A DNA stretch of 64,000 bases. Origin: CANLDA01 sp964021645. Its GTDB lineage: Bacteria; Pseudomonadota; Alphaproteobacteria; Rhodobacterales; Rhodobacteraceae. Of this stretch, positions 17,738 through 25,788 are shown piece by piece. The notes beneath the pieces were generated by a model, which saw only the letters and a list, made by a program, of their open reading frames with translations, ran no database searches and was not told where the DNA came from. Each line of letters begins with the position of its first letter. The stretch's first letter is position 1. The position numbers were made by a program, and so were the translations under genes. The stretch lies in assembly GCA_964021645.1 (NCBI GenBank), contig CAXIAD010000004.1, forward strand, positions 1-64,000, given 5' to 3'.

Positions 17738-17754
17738 GGTTTCGCGGCGAAACC
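17738..17754. repeat. Palindromic repeat, copy 2
   Basis: GGTTTCGCGGCGAAACC is the same dyad as 16648-16664 with the central base inverted. It lies 38 bases before the start codon of the first Lin0512 gene, thus in its leader. Confidence 0.7.
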
Positions 17755-17791
17755 TATGCGCTGGGTTTTGATGAACGCTTAGGAGGGTGGA

Positions 17792-18142
17792 ATGGCCAAA
17801 ACACGTGTACTTACGGAATTCGGCATGGGCACGTCATTACGCCGAGAGGATTATACCGAAGCGGCCAAACGCGCGATAAAAGATGCGCTGTGGCACAATT
17901 CGGTCAATATGGCGGAACTATTTGATTTTCCAAAAGAATCCATGATCATCGACGCACAAATCGGGGTGCAATCACCGGAATCTGTGGATATGGAATCGCT
18001 GCTGGCGATCTTTCCCTATGGAAAACCCACCATTACCGTGGTGCGGGGCGGTCTGGATATCGACAAACCCCATACCCAAGGATGCACCGTTATTGCGAAT
18101 GCCGCCGTGATGGTTTCGTTTGATATGGAGGCCGCAGAATGA
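17792..18142 (+). CDS. Lin0512 family protein, first copy
   Basis: A 116-residue protein of the Lin0512 family (TIGR02058), function unknown. The N-terminal strand TRVLTEFGMGTSL leads into a helix (YTEAAKRAIKDALWHNSVN). Then comes a strand with IIDAQIGVQSPESVD and the C-terminal core VVRGGLDIDKPHTQGCTVIANAAVMV. As I recall it, the family motif near the N-terminus is GxGxDxHG; here it reads GMGTSLRR, so the Asp, His and second Gly are lost. GGAGG lies 5 bases before the ATG. The stop overlaps the start of the second copy by 4 bases, so the two are certainly co-translated. Confidence 0.8.
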   Translation: MAKTRVLTEFGMGTSLRREDYTEAAKRAIKDALWHNSVNMAELFDFPKESMIIDAQIGVQSPESVDMESLLAIFPYGKPTITVVRGGLDIDKPHTQGCTVIANAAVMVSFDMEAAE

Positions 18143-18504
18143 CCGAAAAACGTATCATTCTAGAGATGGGCACAGGCAACGATCTGTATGGTCTTGATTA
18201 CACCAAAGCAGCAAGACGGGCGGTGCAGGACGCATTGCATCATTCCTCCATTACGCTGTTTTCCAAGCTGGGAATTGCGCATACGGAAATGCGGGTTCAG
18301 GTCACAATTGGCGTGCAGCGGCCAGAGGATGTGGATTGCGAGCTGGTGGCGTCTGATTTGCCGCGGGGTCGTGCCGAGGTGCGTGCTGTATTTGGCGGAA
18401 TGGATGTCGAGGATAGCGAAACGGGTGAACGCAATGTCATCGCAACAGCCGCGATTGAGGCCTATTTGCCTGATCTAAAAGGAAAATACAGACTGTCAGA
18501 ATGA
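18139..18504 (+). CDS. Lin0512 family protein, second copy
   Basis: A 121-residue paralogue of the preceding gene, aligned end to end: IILEMGTGNDLYGLDYTKAA, DALHHSSITLFSKLG, VQVTIGVQRPEDVD and VFGGMDVEDSETGERNVIATAAI. It keeps the family's N-terminal motif in nearly full form as GTGNDLYG (His replaced by Tyr), unlike its neighbour. The two genes form a two-cistron unit with an ATGA junction, and the likely product is a heteromer with one active-site-like and one degenerate subunit (inference). The function of the family is unknown. A leftward terminator begins immediately after its stop. Confidence 0.8.
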   Translation: MTEKRIILEMGTGNDLYGLDYTKAARRAVQDALHHSSITLFSKLGIAHTEMRVQVTIGVQRPEDVDCELVASDLPRGRAEVRAVFGGMDVEDSETGERNVIATAAIEAYLPDLKGKYRLSE

Positions 18505-18529
18505 AAAAAGCCGCCCCAAAAGGAGCGGC
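18505..18529 (-). terminator. Rho-independent terminator of the DUF1127 gene
   Basis: AGCCGCCCC (18509-18517) and GGAGCGGCT (18522-18530) pair with one mismatch around AAAA. Read leftward the stem is followed by six T residues. It abuts the stop codon of the rightward Lin0512 gene. Confidence 0.75.
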
Positions 18530-18570
18530 TAGTCTATTTGAGATCCGAGGGAGGGCGGATCACAAACTGA

Positions 18571-18759
18571 TTAGAAATCTGCGCGTGTCAAACCGATGTC
18601 GGTCAACTGTGCGTCTGAAAGCTGCGACAAAGCGTTGCGTGTCAGACGTGCGGCATTCCATTCAGCAATCGCGCCGAATGAAGATTGAATTGCGTTTACC
18701 ATGCGGAGAGTTGCGACTGCTCCGAAGGGCGCGTTCACAGCGAATGTTTGAGTCGTCAT
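18571..18759 (-). CDS. Small DUF1127 domain protein
   Basis: A 62-residue protein whose C-terminal half (about 30-62) is the DUF1127 domain: EWNAARLTRNALSQLSDAQL followed by TDIGLTRADF. DUF1127 proteins are small, basic and widespread in alphaproteobacteria; characterised examples affect RNA turnover or phosphate and carbon metabolism, but no role can be assigned here. The start is supported by AAGGAAG six bases upstream. It is monocistronic, with its own terminator at 18505-18529. The 478-base spacer upstream separates it from divergent hslV. Confidence 0.88.
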   Translation of the reverse strand: MTTQTFAVNAPFGAVATLRMVNAIQSSFGAIAEWNAARLTRNALSQLSDAQLTDIGLTRADF

Positions 18760-19093
18760 TGTACACTTCCTTGTTTCATCAGCCGACCCAGCGTCGGTTG
18801 TTGGCCCCGTTTAGACCTAGCTGCTGAGTCTCACAATTGCCGTTTCGACAGCCCCGGTTTGCAGTGAGTGCATAGCACGTTACCCAAAACCACTCAGGAA
18901 CCCATATTTCTAAGGAGTCGTTGCGAAAGCGGGGCTGCACGTTGCGTTAACCGGGCAAATTCGCGGCGGCGACTCGGTTGCTTGGCCCGTTTGCAGAATA
19001 ATTTTGCGTAGATGCTGTGTGCGCCCGATGGGTTAACCACAAAGTGCGGTCGGTTTATTTTTGGCGAAACTGACGAAATGCCACTTTCACGCT

Positions 19094-19111
19094 CTGAAAT
19101 GTACATTTCAG
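19094..19111. repeat. Perfect 18-bp palindrome upstream of hslV
   Basis: CTGAAATGTACATTTCAG equals its own reverse complement over all 18 bases. It lies 75 bases upstream of the predicted -35 element of hslV and could be an operator for a dimeric regulator. No family consensus was recognised. Confidence 0.6.
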
Positions 19112-19185
19112 GCATTATGGTGGATTTTGTGGTTAACGGGCTGGGTTTGGGGCGTGAATTTATGTGCCCTCACAGAGCGGGGCAG

Positions 19186-19214
19186 TTGCACGCCGCGCAT
19201 CCGCGTCCCATATA
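19186..19214 (+). promoter_or_regulatory. Predicted heat-shock (RpoH-type) promoter of hslV
   Basis: TTGCAC (19186-19191) and CATATA (19209-19214) are separated by 17 bases. The -10 region in context reads CCCATATA, close to the sigma-32 pattern CCCATnT. It ends 23 bases before the hslV start codon. HslVU is a classic sigma-32 target. The sigma factor itself is an inference. Confidence 0.5.
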
Positions 19215-19237
19215 CGATGCAGACTACGGAGGCACAC

Positions 19238-19804
19238 ATGGCAGATACTCAATTCCCCGGCTGGCACGGCACCACAATCATCGGCGTCAAGAAAGACGGC
19301 GTTGTCGTTATCGCGGGGGACGGTCAGGTCAGCCTTGGCCAAACCGTGATCAAAGGCACAGCGCGCAAAGTGCGCCGCCTCTCGCCCGGCGGGTATGATG
19401 TGGTGGCAGGATTTGCCGGATCAACGGCAGATGCATTTACCCTATTGGAACGATTGGAAGCCAAGCTAGAGGCGACACCCGGACAATTGGCGCGGGCCTC
19501 GGTTGAATTGGCGAAAGACTGGCGGACAGATAAATATCTGCAAAAGCTGGAGGCGATGCTGATTGTCAGTGATGGCAAGGATATTTTCGTGATTACCGGC
19601 GCGGGCGATGTTCTGGAACCAGAGCACGATGTGGCGGCGATTGGATCAGGCGGCAATTTCGCATTGGCCGCAGCGCGCGCCATGATGGATACAGACAAAA
19701 CCGCCGAACAGATTGCACGGGATGCGATGGCAATTGCCGCCGATATTTGTGTCTATACCAACGGCAAGCTGACGGTAGAAACGATTAAGGCGCTTCAAGA
19801 TTAA
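19238..19804 (+). CDS. hslV: ATP-dependent protease proteolytic subunit HslV
   Basis: The 188-residue N-terminal-nucleophile threonine protease that forms the dodecameric core of the HslVU (ClpQY) protease. An 11-residue propeptide (MADTQFPGWHG) precedes the catalytic Thr12-Thr13, matching the extended propeptides of alphaproteobacterial HslV. GDGQVSLGQTVIKGTARKVR and VELAKDWRTDKYL are family signatures, as is AIGSGGNFALAAARAM near the end. Start 19238 has GGAGG seven bases upstream; the frame is open further but the extra sequence lies in the promoter region. HslU is 660 bases downstream, separated by a gene on the opposite strand. Confidence 0.97.
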   Translation: MADTQFPGWHGTTIIGVKKDGVVVIAGDGQVSLGQTVIKGTARKVRRLSPGGYDVVAGFAGSTADAFTLLERLEAKLEATPGQLARASVELAKDWRTDKYLQKLEAMLIVSDGKDIFVITGAGDVLEPEHDVAAIGSGGNFALAAARAMMDTDKTAEQIARDAMAIAADICVYTNGKLTVETIKALQD

Positions 19805-19895
19805 CTTGAGGCACAAGTTGATTTTGAAACGCTTTAAGGGCTGACTGCATTTGCAACCAGCCCCGTAAGGGTTCCGTGAGAGGGCCCTTGGGTCG

Positions 19896-20294
19896 TTATT
19901 TAATGCTGGCAACACCCAGCGGAACACCGGCGACGTCACACCAGATGTATACTTCGTTATACTTGGTGTGATCCCAAGGTGCCGGAATGGCGTAGCGTTG
20001 TTTACCTGTCAGGCTAAGAAGCGCGCCCAATTTGCTGTCAGGATCATAGGTGCCATCAGCACCAAATGCGACGCGGGGATCAGGACCACCATCAAGCGAG
20101 AAGTCATCGCCCAATTCGACGAAATAGCGTCCGTCTTCTTTGATAATTTTAACTTGGCCGCTGGTTACGTGGTTGCTTTGACCGCGGAATGTGCCGGTCA
20201 CACTGCCTGCTGTCGCTGAAATTGCGGTGAGGCCTAGGGTTGCAACTGCACCCAGTGCTGCGGTGGCGCCCAAAATGGCACGACGATTAATCAT
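19896..20294 (-). CDS. Exported DM13 domain protein
   Basis: A 132-residue secreted protein. The N-terminus MINRRAILGATAALGAVA has a twin arginine before a long hydrophobic stretch and an A-T-A-G cleavage region near 28-31, so Tat or Sec export is likely. The mature part fits the DM13 domain: GTFRGQSNHVTSGQVKI, a DDFSLDGGPDPRVAF turn, and a C-terminal strand with the conserved lone cysteine in YIWCDVAGVPLGVA. DM13 domains are proposed electron-transfer modules around that cysteine; no reaction is established. Start 20294 has GGAGG upstream; the frame runs to 20447 without support. It interrupts hslV and hslU on the opposite strand. Confidence 0.85.
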   Translation of the reverse strand: MINRRAILGATAALGAVATLGLTAISATAGSVTGTFRGQSNHVTSGQVKIIKEDGRYFVELGDDFSLDGGPDPRVAFGADGTYDPDSKLGALLSLTGKQRYAIPAPWDHTKYNEVYIWCDVAGVPLGVASIK

Positions 20295-20464
20295 TGGTTT
20301 TCCTCCATACGTGGCAATAGTGCCGCTTGATGGACTTAGGTGTCGTGCGGGGCTTTGAAACCACCTGTAACGGTTTGCTGATCCAGCGTGAAAATGCCGT
20401 GGGCGCTTGTGTTTTTCGGCTGCGTGCTTAGGTTCCGGCAAGAGCATCTACTGGAGTAGCGTTT

Positions 20465-21772
20465 ATGACCGATCTGACCCCACGCGAAATTGTGTCCGAA
20501 CTGGATCGTTTCATCATTGGCCAAAATGATGCCAAGCGGGCTGTGGCGGTTGCGCTGCGGAATCGGTGGCGGCGTAAGCAGTTGGGCGATGATCTGCGCG
20601 AAGAGGTTTATCCCAAGAATATTCTGATGATCGGCCCCACTGGTGTTGGGAAAACGGAAATCTCGCGTCGGTTGGCGAAGCTGGCCAAGGCACCGTTTCT
20701 AAAGGTGGAGGCGACGAAGTTTACCGAGGTCGGTTATGTCGGGCGTGATGTAGAGCAGATTATACGCGATCTCGTCGATACAGCGATTTTGCAGACACGC
20801 GAGGCGATGCGCGAAGAGGTCAAGGCCAATGCCCATCATGCCGCCGAAGAACGTGTGATCAGTGCGATTGCCGGTGAGGATGCGCGCGAAGGCACGCGGG
20901 ATCTGTTCCGCAAAAAGCTGAAATCGGGCGAGTTGGATGACACCGAGATCGAGATCGAGGTTGCGGATACGGGTGGTTCTGCACCGATGTTTGATATTCC
21001 CGGACAACCGGGAGGGCAGATGGGTATGATGAACCTTGGCGATCTATTTGGCAAAGCGATGGGCGGGCGGACAACCAAGCGCAAGATGAAGGTTTCCGAA
21101 AGCTATGATGTGCTGATTTCCGAGGAGGCCGATAAGCTGCTGGATGACGAAAGCGTCACGCGGGCGGCGCTTGAGGCGGTGGAGCAGAATGGTATCGTGT
21201 TTCTGGATGAGATCGACAAGGTTTGCGCGCGCGCTGATGCGCGGGGGGCGGATGTCAGCCGCGAAGGCGTGCAGCGTGATTTGCTGCCGCTGATTGAGGG
21301 CACAACCGTCAGCACCAAACATGGGCCGGTGAAAACCGACCATATCCTGTTTATCGCCTCGGGCGCGTTTCATATTGCCAAACCGTCCGACCTGTTACCC
21401 GAACTGCAAGGACGATTGCCTATTCGAGTCGAGTTGCGCGCGCTGACCGAAGAGGATTTTGTGCGCATCCTTACGGAAACTGACAATGCGCTGACCCGGC
21501 AATATACCGCCCTAATGGCGACCGAAGAAGTGACCGTTAGCTTTACCCCCGACGGGATTGCGGCGCTGGCGAAAATTGCTGCGGACGTGAACCAAGCGGT
21601 TGAGAATATCGGCGCGCGACGGCTGTATACAGTTTTGGAGCGGGTCTTTGAGGAGCTGTCCTTTACCGCGCCGGATCGCGGGGGCGAGGGGGTCGTTGTC
21701 GATGCCGGTTTTGTTGATAAAAACCTTGGTGAATTGACGAAATCAACGGATGTCAGCCGATACGTTCTGTAG
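20465..21772 (+). CDS. hslU: ATP-dependent protease ATPase subunit HslU
   Basis: The 435-residue AAA+ unfoldase that feeds substrates to HslV. Walker A is GPTGVGKT (57-64), followed by the pore loop region EVGYVGRDVEQI (about 85-96). The I domain (about 110-240) includes the glycine-rich MFDIPGQPGGQMGMMNLGDL. Walker B is GIVFLDEIDKV near 244-254, sensor 1 is in LFIASGAFH, and the arginine-finger region QGRLPIRVEL follows. The C-terminus DVSRYVL docks into HslV. It has GGAG 9 bases before the ATG. It is divergent from the DM13 gene, so it needs its own promoter, unlike the usual hslVU operon. Confidence 0.97.
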   Translation: MTDLTPREIVSELDRFIIGQNDAKRAVAVALRNRWRRKQLGDDLREEVYPKNILMIGPTGVGKTEISRRLAKLAKAPFLKVEATKFTEVGYVGRDVEQIIRDLVDTAILQTREAMREEVKANAHHAAEERVISAIAGEDAREGTRDLFRKKLKSGELDDTEIEIEVADTGGSAPMFDIPGQPGGQMGMMNLGDLFGKAMGGRTTKRKMKVSESYDVLISEEADKLLDDESVTRAALEAVEQNGIVFLDEIDKVCARADARGADVSREGVQRDLLPLIEGTTVSTKHGPVKTDHILFIASGAFHIAKPSDLLPELQGRLPIRVELRALTEEDFVRILTETDNALTRQYTALMATEEVTVSFTPDGIAALAKIAADVNQAVENIGARRLYTVLERVFEELSFTAPDRGGEGVVVDAGFVDKNLGELTKSTDVSRYVL

Positions 21773-21832
21773 ATTTTGCTGGTTCGCTAACAGGAACGTG
21801 GGCATAGTCCGTTCAAGGTGGAGGACCTGCGC

Positions 21833-22954
21833 GTGCGACTGCTGTTATCGTTCCTAATTCTAAGCACCGTTGCGGCCTGTATTGATCGCAACGCGACGCA
21901 TGTTATCGAAGAGGCCGCGGGCGTGGGAGACACGCGCGGCATATATGTCGCCACCAACCGCAAGTTGAATGACAATGGTCGCCTAAAGGGGGATCGTGGC
22001 AAAAAGTTGCTGTTTGAGGAAGTGCTGGTTTCCATACCGCCATCTCATAAAACCGGTGAGCTGACTGCAAACCAAGTAGACCCTGTTGCGGCTGAATCCT
22101 TTGTTTTTGCCAAAAGACGGCCCATTGACGACGAGGCGCAGTTTCTGGCCGACATTCAACGTGATCTGCGTGTGCTGCCAAAGGCGGACCGCCAGCTAAC
22201 GCTATTTGTTCACGGCTATAACAACAGTTATCCCGAAAGCATTTTTCGCGCTGCGCAACTGTCACATGATCTGATTATACCCGGCATTACGTTGGCGTTT
22301 TCCTGGCCAAGCCGCGCACGGTTTTTGAACTATTTATATGACCACGATAGCGCGCTGTATTCACGGGACGAGCTGGTTGATGTGCTGAAGATCATGGCCA
22401 ACAGCGGCGCCACGAGGATCAATTTGGTTGGACATTCGATGGGTGCGTTTTTGCTAATGGAGGCGTTGCAACAAATTGAACATCGTGAGCCGGGTTTCAC
22501 GGCCAAACGGCTGGGAGGTGTGTTCCTAATCTCGCCTGATATTGATCTGGGAGTGTTCAAGAAACAAATCGCGCATTTTGATCCATTGCCGGTGCCGTTT
22601 GGGATTGTTGTGTCCCGCAAGGACGCGGCACTTCGGGTGTCTGAGGTGATCAATGGGCCGTCGCGACGTCTGGGACGACACCTGAATCCAGAGGGGCTTG
22701 ATCAATATTCATTGGCAATACTGGATGTCAGCAACTTTGCCACGGGCAGGGACGGTAATCATTTCACGTTTGGGAATTCATCAAATCTGATCAGTATTTT
22801 CCAGCGGCGGGAAGCTGTTGAAAGCATCTTATTCCCACGGGATGCGCCCGAATTGTCGGGGCCGCAAGAATATGAAGTTCTGGGGGCAACTGTGGTGCAG
22901 ACGCAGCGTGCGCGGCTTTTGACGTTTAGCGTGCAACCGAATGACGGCAGATGA
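21833..22954 (+). CDS. DUF900 alpha/beta hydrolase lipoprotein
   Basis: A 373-residue putative esterase or lipase of the DUF900 alpha/beta-hydrolase family. From the GTG at 21833 the N-terminus is a lipoprotein signal (RLLLSFLILSTVAAC, with Cys16 as lipidation site). The early motif GIYVATNR is typical of DUF900. LFVHGYNNSYPESIFRAAQL holds the oxyanion-hole HG, AFSWPSRA follows, and the nucleophile elbow is NLVGHSMGA near 197-205. GGAGG seven bases before GTG 21833 decides this start over the upstream GTG 21818, whose codons would overlap that site. It overlaps the MFS gene by 4 bases. The substrate is unknown. Confidence 0.8.
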   Translation: MRLLLSFLILSTVAACIDRNATHVIEEAAGVGDTRGIYVATNRKLNDNGRLKGDRGKKLLFEEVLVSIPPSHKTGELTANQVDPVAAESFVFAKRRPIDDEAQFLADIQRDLRVLPKADRQLTLFVHGYNNSYPESIFRAAQLSHDLIIPGITLAFSWPSRARFLNYLYDHDSALYSRDELVDVLKIMANSGATRINLVGHSMGAFLLMEALQQIEHREPGFTAKRLGGVFLISPDIDLGVFKKQIAHFDPLPVPFGIVVSRKDAALRVSEVINGPSRRLGRHLNPEGLDQYSLAILDVSNFATGRDGNHFTFGNSSNLISIFQRREAVESILFPRDAPELSGPQEYEVLGATVVQTQRARLLTFSVQPNDGR

Positions 22955-24189
22955 ACGCATTGCTTGAATATCTGCGCGAGAATGTGCGGTGGCTGTCTGC
23001 CGGAGTTGTGTTGACGTTTTTATCCAGCTTTGGTCAGACGTTTTTCATCTCATTATTCGCTGGGGAAATCAGAGGTGAGTTTGGCCTGTCTCATGGTGAG
23101 TGGGGCGGGATTTATGCGCTTGGCACAACGACATCCGCTGTGGCGATGGTGTGGGCTGGTGCGCTAACGGACCGATTGCGCGTACGTGCGCTGGGGGCTG
23201 GGGTGCTGGTTATGCTGACAGGGGCCTGTTTTCTGATGGCCGCAAATAGCACGGTGTGGATTTTACCCGTGGTGATATTCGCGTTGCGGTTTTCCGGACA
23301 AGGCATGATGAGCCATCTTGCTGTTGTGGCAATGGCGCGGTGGTTTGTGGCGACGCGGGGCAGGGCATTGGCGATTGTCGGGCTGGGCTTTTCCGTGGGT
23401 GAGGCAATGTTGCCGCTGCTGGTTGTCGCGTTGATGACGGTGATTGAATGGCGGCTGATCTGGGTCGGTGCCGGGTTGATTGCGATCTGCGGTTTGCCCC
23501 TATTGCTAAAGCTGTTGGCACAGGAACGCACACCTCAAGCCATGTCCAAAAGCGGGCAGGCCGAGGGGATGGAGCATCGGCACTGGACCAGAAAACAAGC
23601 CCTGCGACATTGGTTGTTTTGGTTCATGGTGCCTGCCTTGTTGGGCCCGGCGGCATTTTCAACGGCGTTCTTTTTCAATCAGGTCCATTTTGCAGAGATC
23701 AAGGGCTGGCATCATCTGGAATTGGTGGCGTTGTTTCCGTTTTTCTCATTGGTGGCAGTGGGTGCGATGATTGTTTTTGGCGGGGCCTTGGATAGGTTGG
23801 GCACCGGACGGTTGATGCCGTGGTATCAGGTGCCGATGATCGCGGCCTTTATCTTTTTCTCACAAGCGAGCACGCCAGCCGGAGCGTTTCTTGGTCTGTT
23901 TATGATGGGGGTGTCCGCGGGGGCGAACGCAACCTTGGTGCCCGCCTTTTGGGCAGAGTATTACGGCACCCGCAATATCGGCTCTATTAAGGCGGCGGCG
24001 GCGGCGATCATGGTTCTGGGATCAGCGATCGGGCCGGGTGTGACCGGGGTATTCATCGACCTTGGGGTGAGTTTGGACACGCAGTATTTGGGCGTTGCGG
24101 TGTATTTCGCGATTGCCAGCGCATTGGTTTATGTCGGAATTTCGCGGGCGATGCCATTGCTGCCAGCGCGGGGCGTTACACCCGTCTAA
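22951..24189 (+). CDS. Major facilitator superfamily transporter
   Basis: A 412-residue inner-membrane transporter with about 12 hydrophobic helices. The first half carries the MFS motif A region (GALTDRLRVRALGAGVLVM near 69-87) and the repeat is seen in GALDRLGTGRLMP in the second half. N-terminal FGQTFFISLFAGEIRGEFG resembles the oxalate/formate-antiporter or monocarboxylate-like branch, but the substrate cannot be told. Its ATG overlaps the stop of the DUF900 hydrolase gene, implying one operon. Its 3' end overlaps the convergent smr-type gene by 14 bases. Confidence 0.88.
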   Translation: MNALLEYLRENVRWLSAGVVLTFLSSFGQTFFISLFAGEIRGEFGLSHGEWGGIYALGTTTSAVAMVWAGALTDRLRVRALGAGVLVMLTGACFLMAANSTVWILPVVIFALRFSGQGMMSHLAVVAMARWFVATRGRALAIVGLGFSVGEAMLPLLVVALMTVIEWRLIWVGAGLIAICGLPLLLKLLAQERTPQAMSKSGQAEGMEHRHWTRKQALRHWLFWFMVPALLGPAAFSTAFFFNQVHFAEIKGWHHLELVALFPFFSLVAVGAMIVFGGALDRLGTGRLMPWYQVPMIAAFIFFSQASTPAGAFLGLFMMGVSAGANATLVPAFWAEYYGTRNIGSIKAAAAAIMVLGSAIGPGVTGVFIDLGVSLDTQYLGVAVYFAIASALVYVGISRAMPLLPARGVTPV

Positions 24190-24754
24190 GATAGACGTAA
24201 AAGGCGCCGCTGCCGCCATGTTTCAAATGCGCCTCGGCCACCTGAAGGATCACGCCGGATAGGGGGGATGTTTGCATCCAGTGGGGCACTTGGTGGCGCA
24301 GAACGCCACGTCGCACGGGGATCGGCCCGTCGTTTTGCGAGGTTTTACCCTTGCCCGTGATCACCAGCACGAGGCGTTTGCGATCAGCGTGGGCGCGCAT
24401 GATAAAACGAACCAAGGCCGGGTGTGCCTGATCCAGGGTCATGCCGTGCAGGTCGATTTTGCCCTCGGGCAGAAGTTTGCCGCGTTTGAGTTTTTGGAAT
24501 GCCTTGTTGTCCATGTTCAACGGGGCGGCTGACAGGCGCTCTGTGAGATTTGGCAGCACGTCATGCGTCGGCCCTTTGGCAGGTGCTTTGGCGCCGATTT
24601 TGAATTGCTGAAGGCGCGGCTGCTGAACCACAACGGGTTTTGGTTGGGTCAGAAAGGCAACCGGAGTGGTGCGTTCAGGGTGCAAGCGCTCTGCTGTTTG
24701 GGAGATTTTGTGCCAAAGCTCTATCTCATCAGGGCTAAGCTTGCGGCGGCTCAC
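24176..24754 (-). CDS. Smr domain protein (MutS2 C-terminal-like nuclease domain)
   Basis: A 192-residue protein with a basic, low-complexity N-terminal half and a C-terminal Smr domain (about 100-190). The IDLHGMTLDQAHPALVRFI stretch gives the LDLHG motif, LVLVITGKGK gives the second motif, and the end is GSGAFYVYLRRV. Stand-alone Smr proteins are structure-dependent DNA or RNA nicking endonucleases in several bacteria; activity here is inferred from family. The start is GTG at 24754, overlapping the mltA stop in GTGA; a longer frame exists but would lie inside mltA. It is the last gene of the tim44-mltA-smr operon. Confidence 0.88.
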   Translation of the reverse strand: MSRRKLSPDEIELWHKISQTAERLHPERTTPVAFLTQPKPVVVQQPRLQQFKIGAKAPAKGPTHDVLPNLTERLSAAPLNMDNKAFQKLKRGKLLPEGKIDLHGMTLDQAHPALVRFIMRAHADRKRLVLVITGKGKTSQNDGPIPVRRGVLRHQVPHWMQTSPLSGVILQVAEAHLKHGGSGAFYVYLRRV

Positions 24755-25788
24755 AGCACGGCCTCGGGTATCATCGCAAAGGCGCGCTGAATGGGTAGCA
24801 AAACAATCATGCGCCCGGGATCTTTGAGTTTGCCTGCGGCGCGACCCGCTGCATCCCCCGTGCCAAAGAAAATATCGGCGCGCTGCGCACCTTTGATGGC
24901 GGAGCCTGTATCTTGGGCGATCATCAAGCGGTGCAGGGGGTTTTTCCCGGCCTTTTCCAGCCAAACAGGCGCACCGAGCGGGGTAAAGGCCGGATCAACC
25001 GCAACGCTGCGCATGGTGGTAATGGAGCGATTCATCGCGCCAAGCGGCCCTTTGTGGGCGGGAACGCGGCTGACTTCGCGGAAGAACACGTAAGATCCGT
25101 TGTGGCGCAGCAATTCTGAACCATCGACGGGATTGCGCCGCACCCAGTTTTTGATGACCTGCGCGCTAACCTGATGAGGGCGATAGATGCCACGCCGCAC
25201 CATTTCACTGCCGACTGAACGGTAATTATGCCCGTTGGACCCGCCATAGCCGACGCGGATATAACTGCCATCAGGCAGTTGGATGCGCCCGGAGCCCTGA
25301 ATTTGCAGGAAAAATAACTCTACCGGATCATCGACCCAAGCAATTTCAAGCCCGCGGCCTGTCATGATGCCTGTGGTTTCGATCGCTCTGCGGCTGACCC
25401 ATACCTTGGCACGGCGGGCCTCGCGGGGCATTTTGTAAACAGGGTAGCGAAAACGCGATGTTTGGGTGCGTGAACCTGTCAGCTCCGGCTCAAAATAACC
25501 AGTAAACAGAGGGTTGGCGCCGTCTTCGATCAAGATCGGTTTGAAGAGCAGTTCAAAAAACGCCTTGGGGTTTTTAATGTCGCCAGCCGCCGCACAGATC
25601 GCCCCCCAATCCTGCCCCTTGAGATCGGGACAGGTATCGCGAAACACCCGCAGAGCGGCGGCGTGGTCATCTGCCTCCCACCCATCAAGGTCGGAGAAAT
25701 TCAGAATGGAATAGGTGGTTTCGGACGACACCTCAGAGCCAAGCATAAGCAGCCCCGCGCAAATGGTCGCCCAAACCTTTCGGATCAT
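24751..25788 (-). CDS. mltA: Membrane-bound lytic murein transglycosylase A
   Basis: A 345-residue exported enzyme that cleaves the MurNAc-GlcNAc bond of peptidoglycan, leaving 1,6-anhydro-MurNAc. The signal peptide covers about 1-22 (RKVWATICAGLLMLGSEVSS) and has no lipobox Cys. Family motifs include PLFTGYFEPELTGS, IQGSGRIQLPDGS and VGYGGSNGHNYRSVG. The 3D-domain has LMIAQDTGSAIKGAQRADIF, which contains the catalytic aspartate. Its products feed the AmgK/MurU recycling route encoded 15 kb away. The ATG overlaps the tim44-like stop; the GTG of smr overlaps its own stop. Confidence 0.95.
   Translation of the reverse strand: MIRKVWATICAGLLMLGSEVSSETTYSILNFSDLDGWEADDHAAALRVFRDTCPDLKGQDWGAICAAAGDIKNPKAFFELLFKPILIEDGANPLFTGYFEPELTGSRTQTSRFRYPVYKMPREARRAKVWVSRRAIETTGIMTGRGLEIAWVDDPVELFFLQIQGSGRIQLPDGSYIRVGYGGSNGHNYRSVGSEMVRRGIYRPHQVSAQVIKNWVRRNPVDGSELLRHNGSYVFFREVSRVPAHKGPLGAMNRSITTMRSVAVDPAFTPLGAPVWLEKAGKNPLHRLMIAQDTGSAIKGAQRADIFFGTGDAAGRAAGKLKDPGRMIVLLPIQRAFAMIPEAVL

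Larger units (their letters stand above)
18760..19237. other. Long intergenic region between DUF1127 gene and hslV
   Basis: 478 bases without a convincing gene. It contains three GTTAAC words (near 18952, 19033 and 19132). Two of them sit in a 12-base inverted repeat (GTTAACCACAAA at 19032-19043 and its complement at 19126-19137). It also holds a perfect 18-bp palindrome at 19094-19111 and a heat-shock-like promoter close to hslV. A 73-codon leftward frame (18894-19115) was considered and not accepted. Confidence 0.6.

Noticed and set aside
18894..19115. 73-codon leftward frame in the hslV upstream spacer
   Set aside because: It includes the palindrome and repeat arms, has no ribosome site and resembles nothing known.
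24755..24964. 70-codon 5' extension of the Smr gene
   Set aside because: It lies inside mltA, has arginine-rich nonsense sequence, and the GTGA junction gives a better start.
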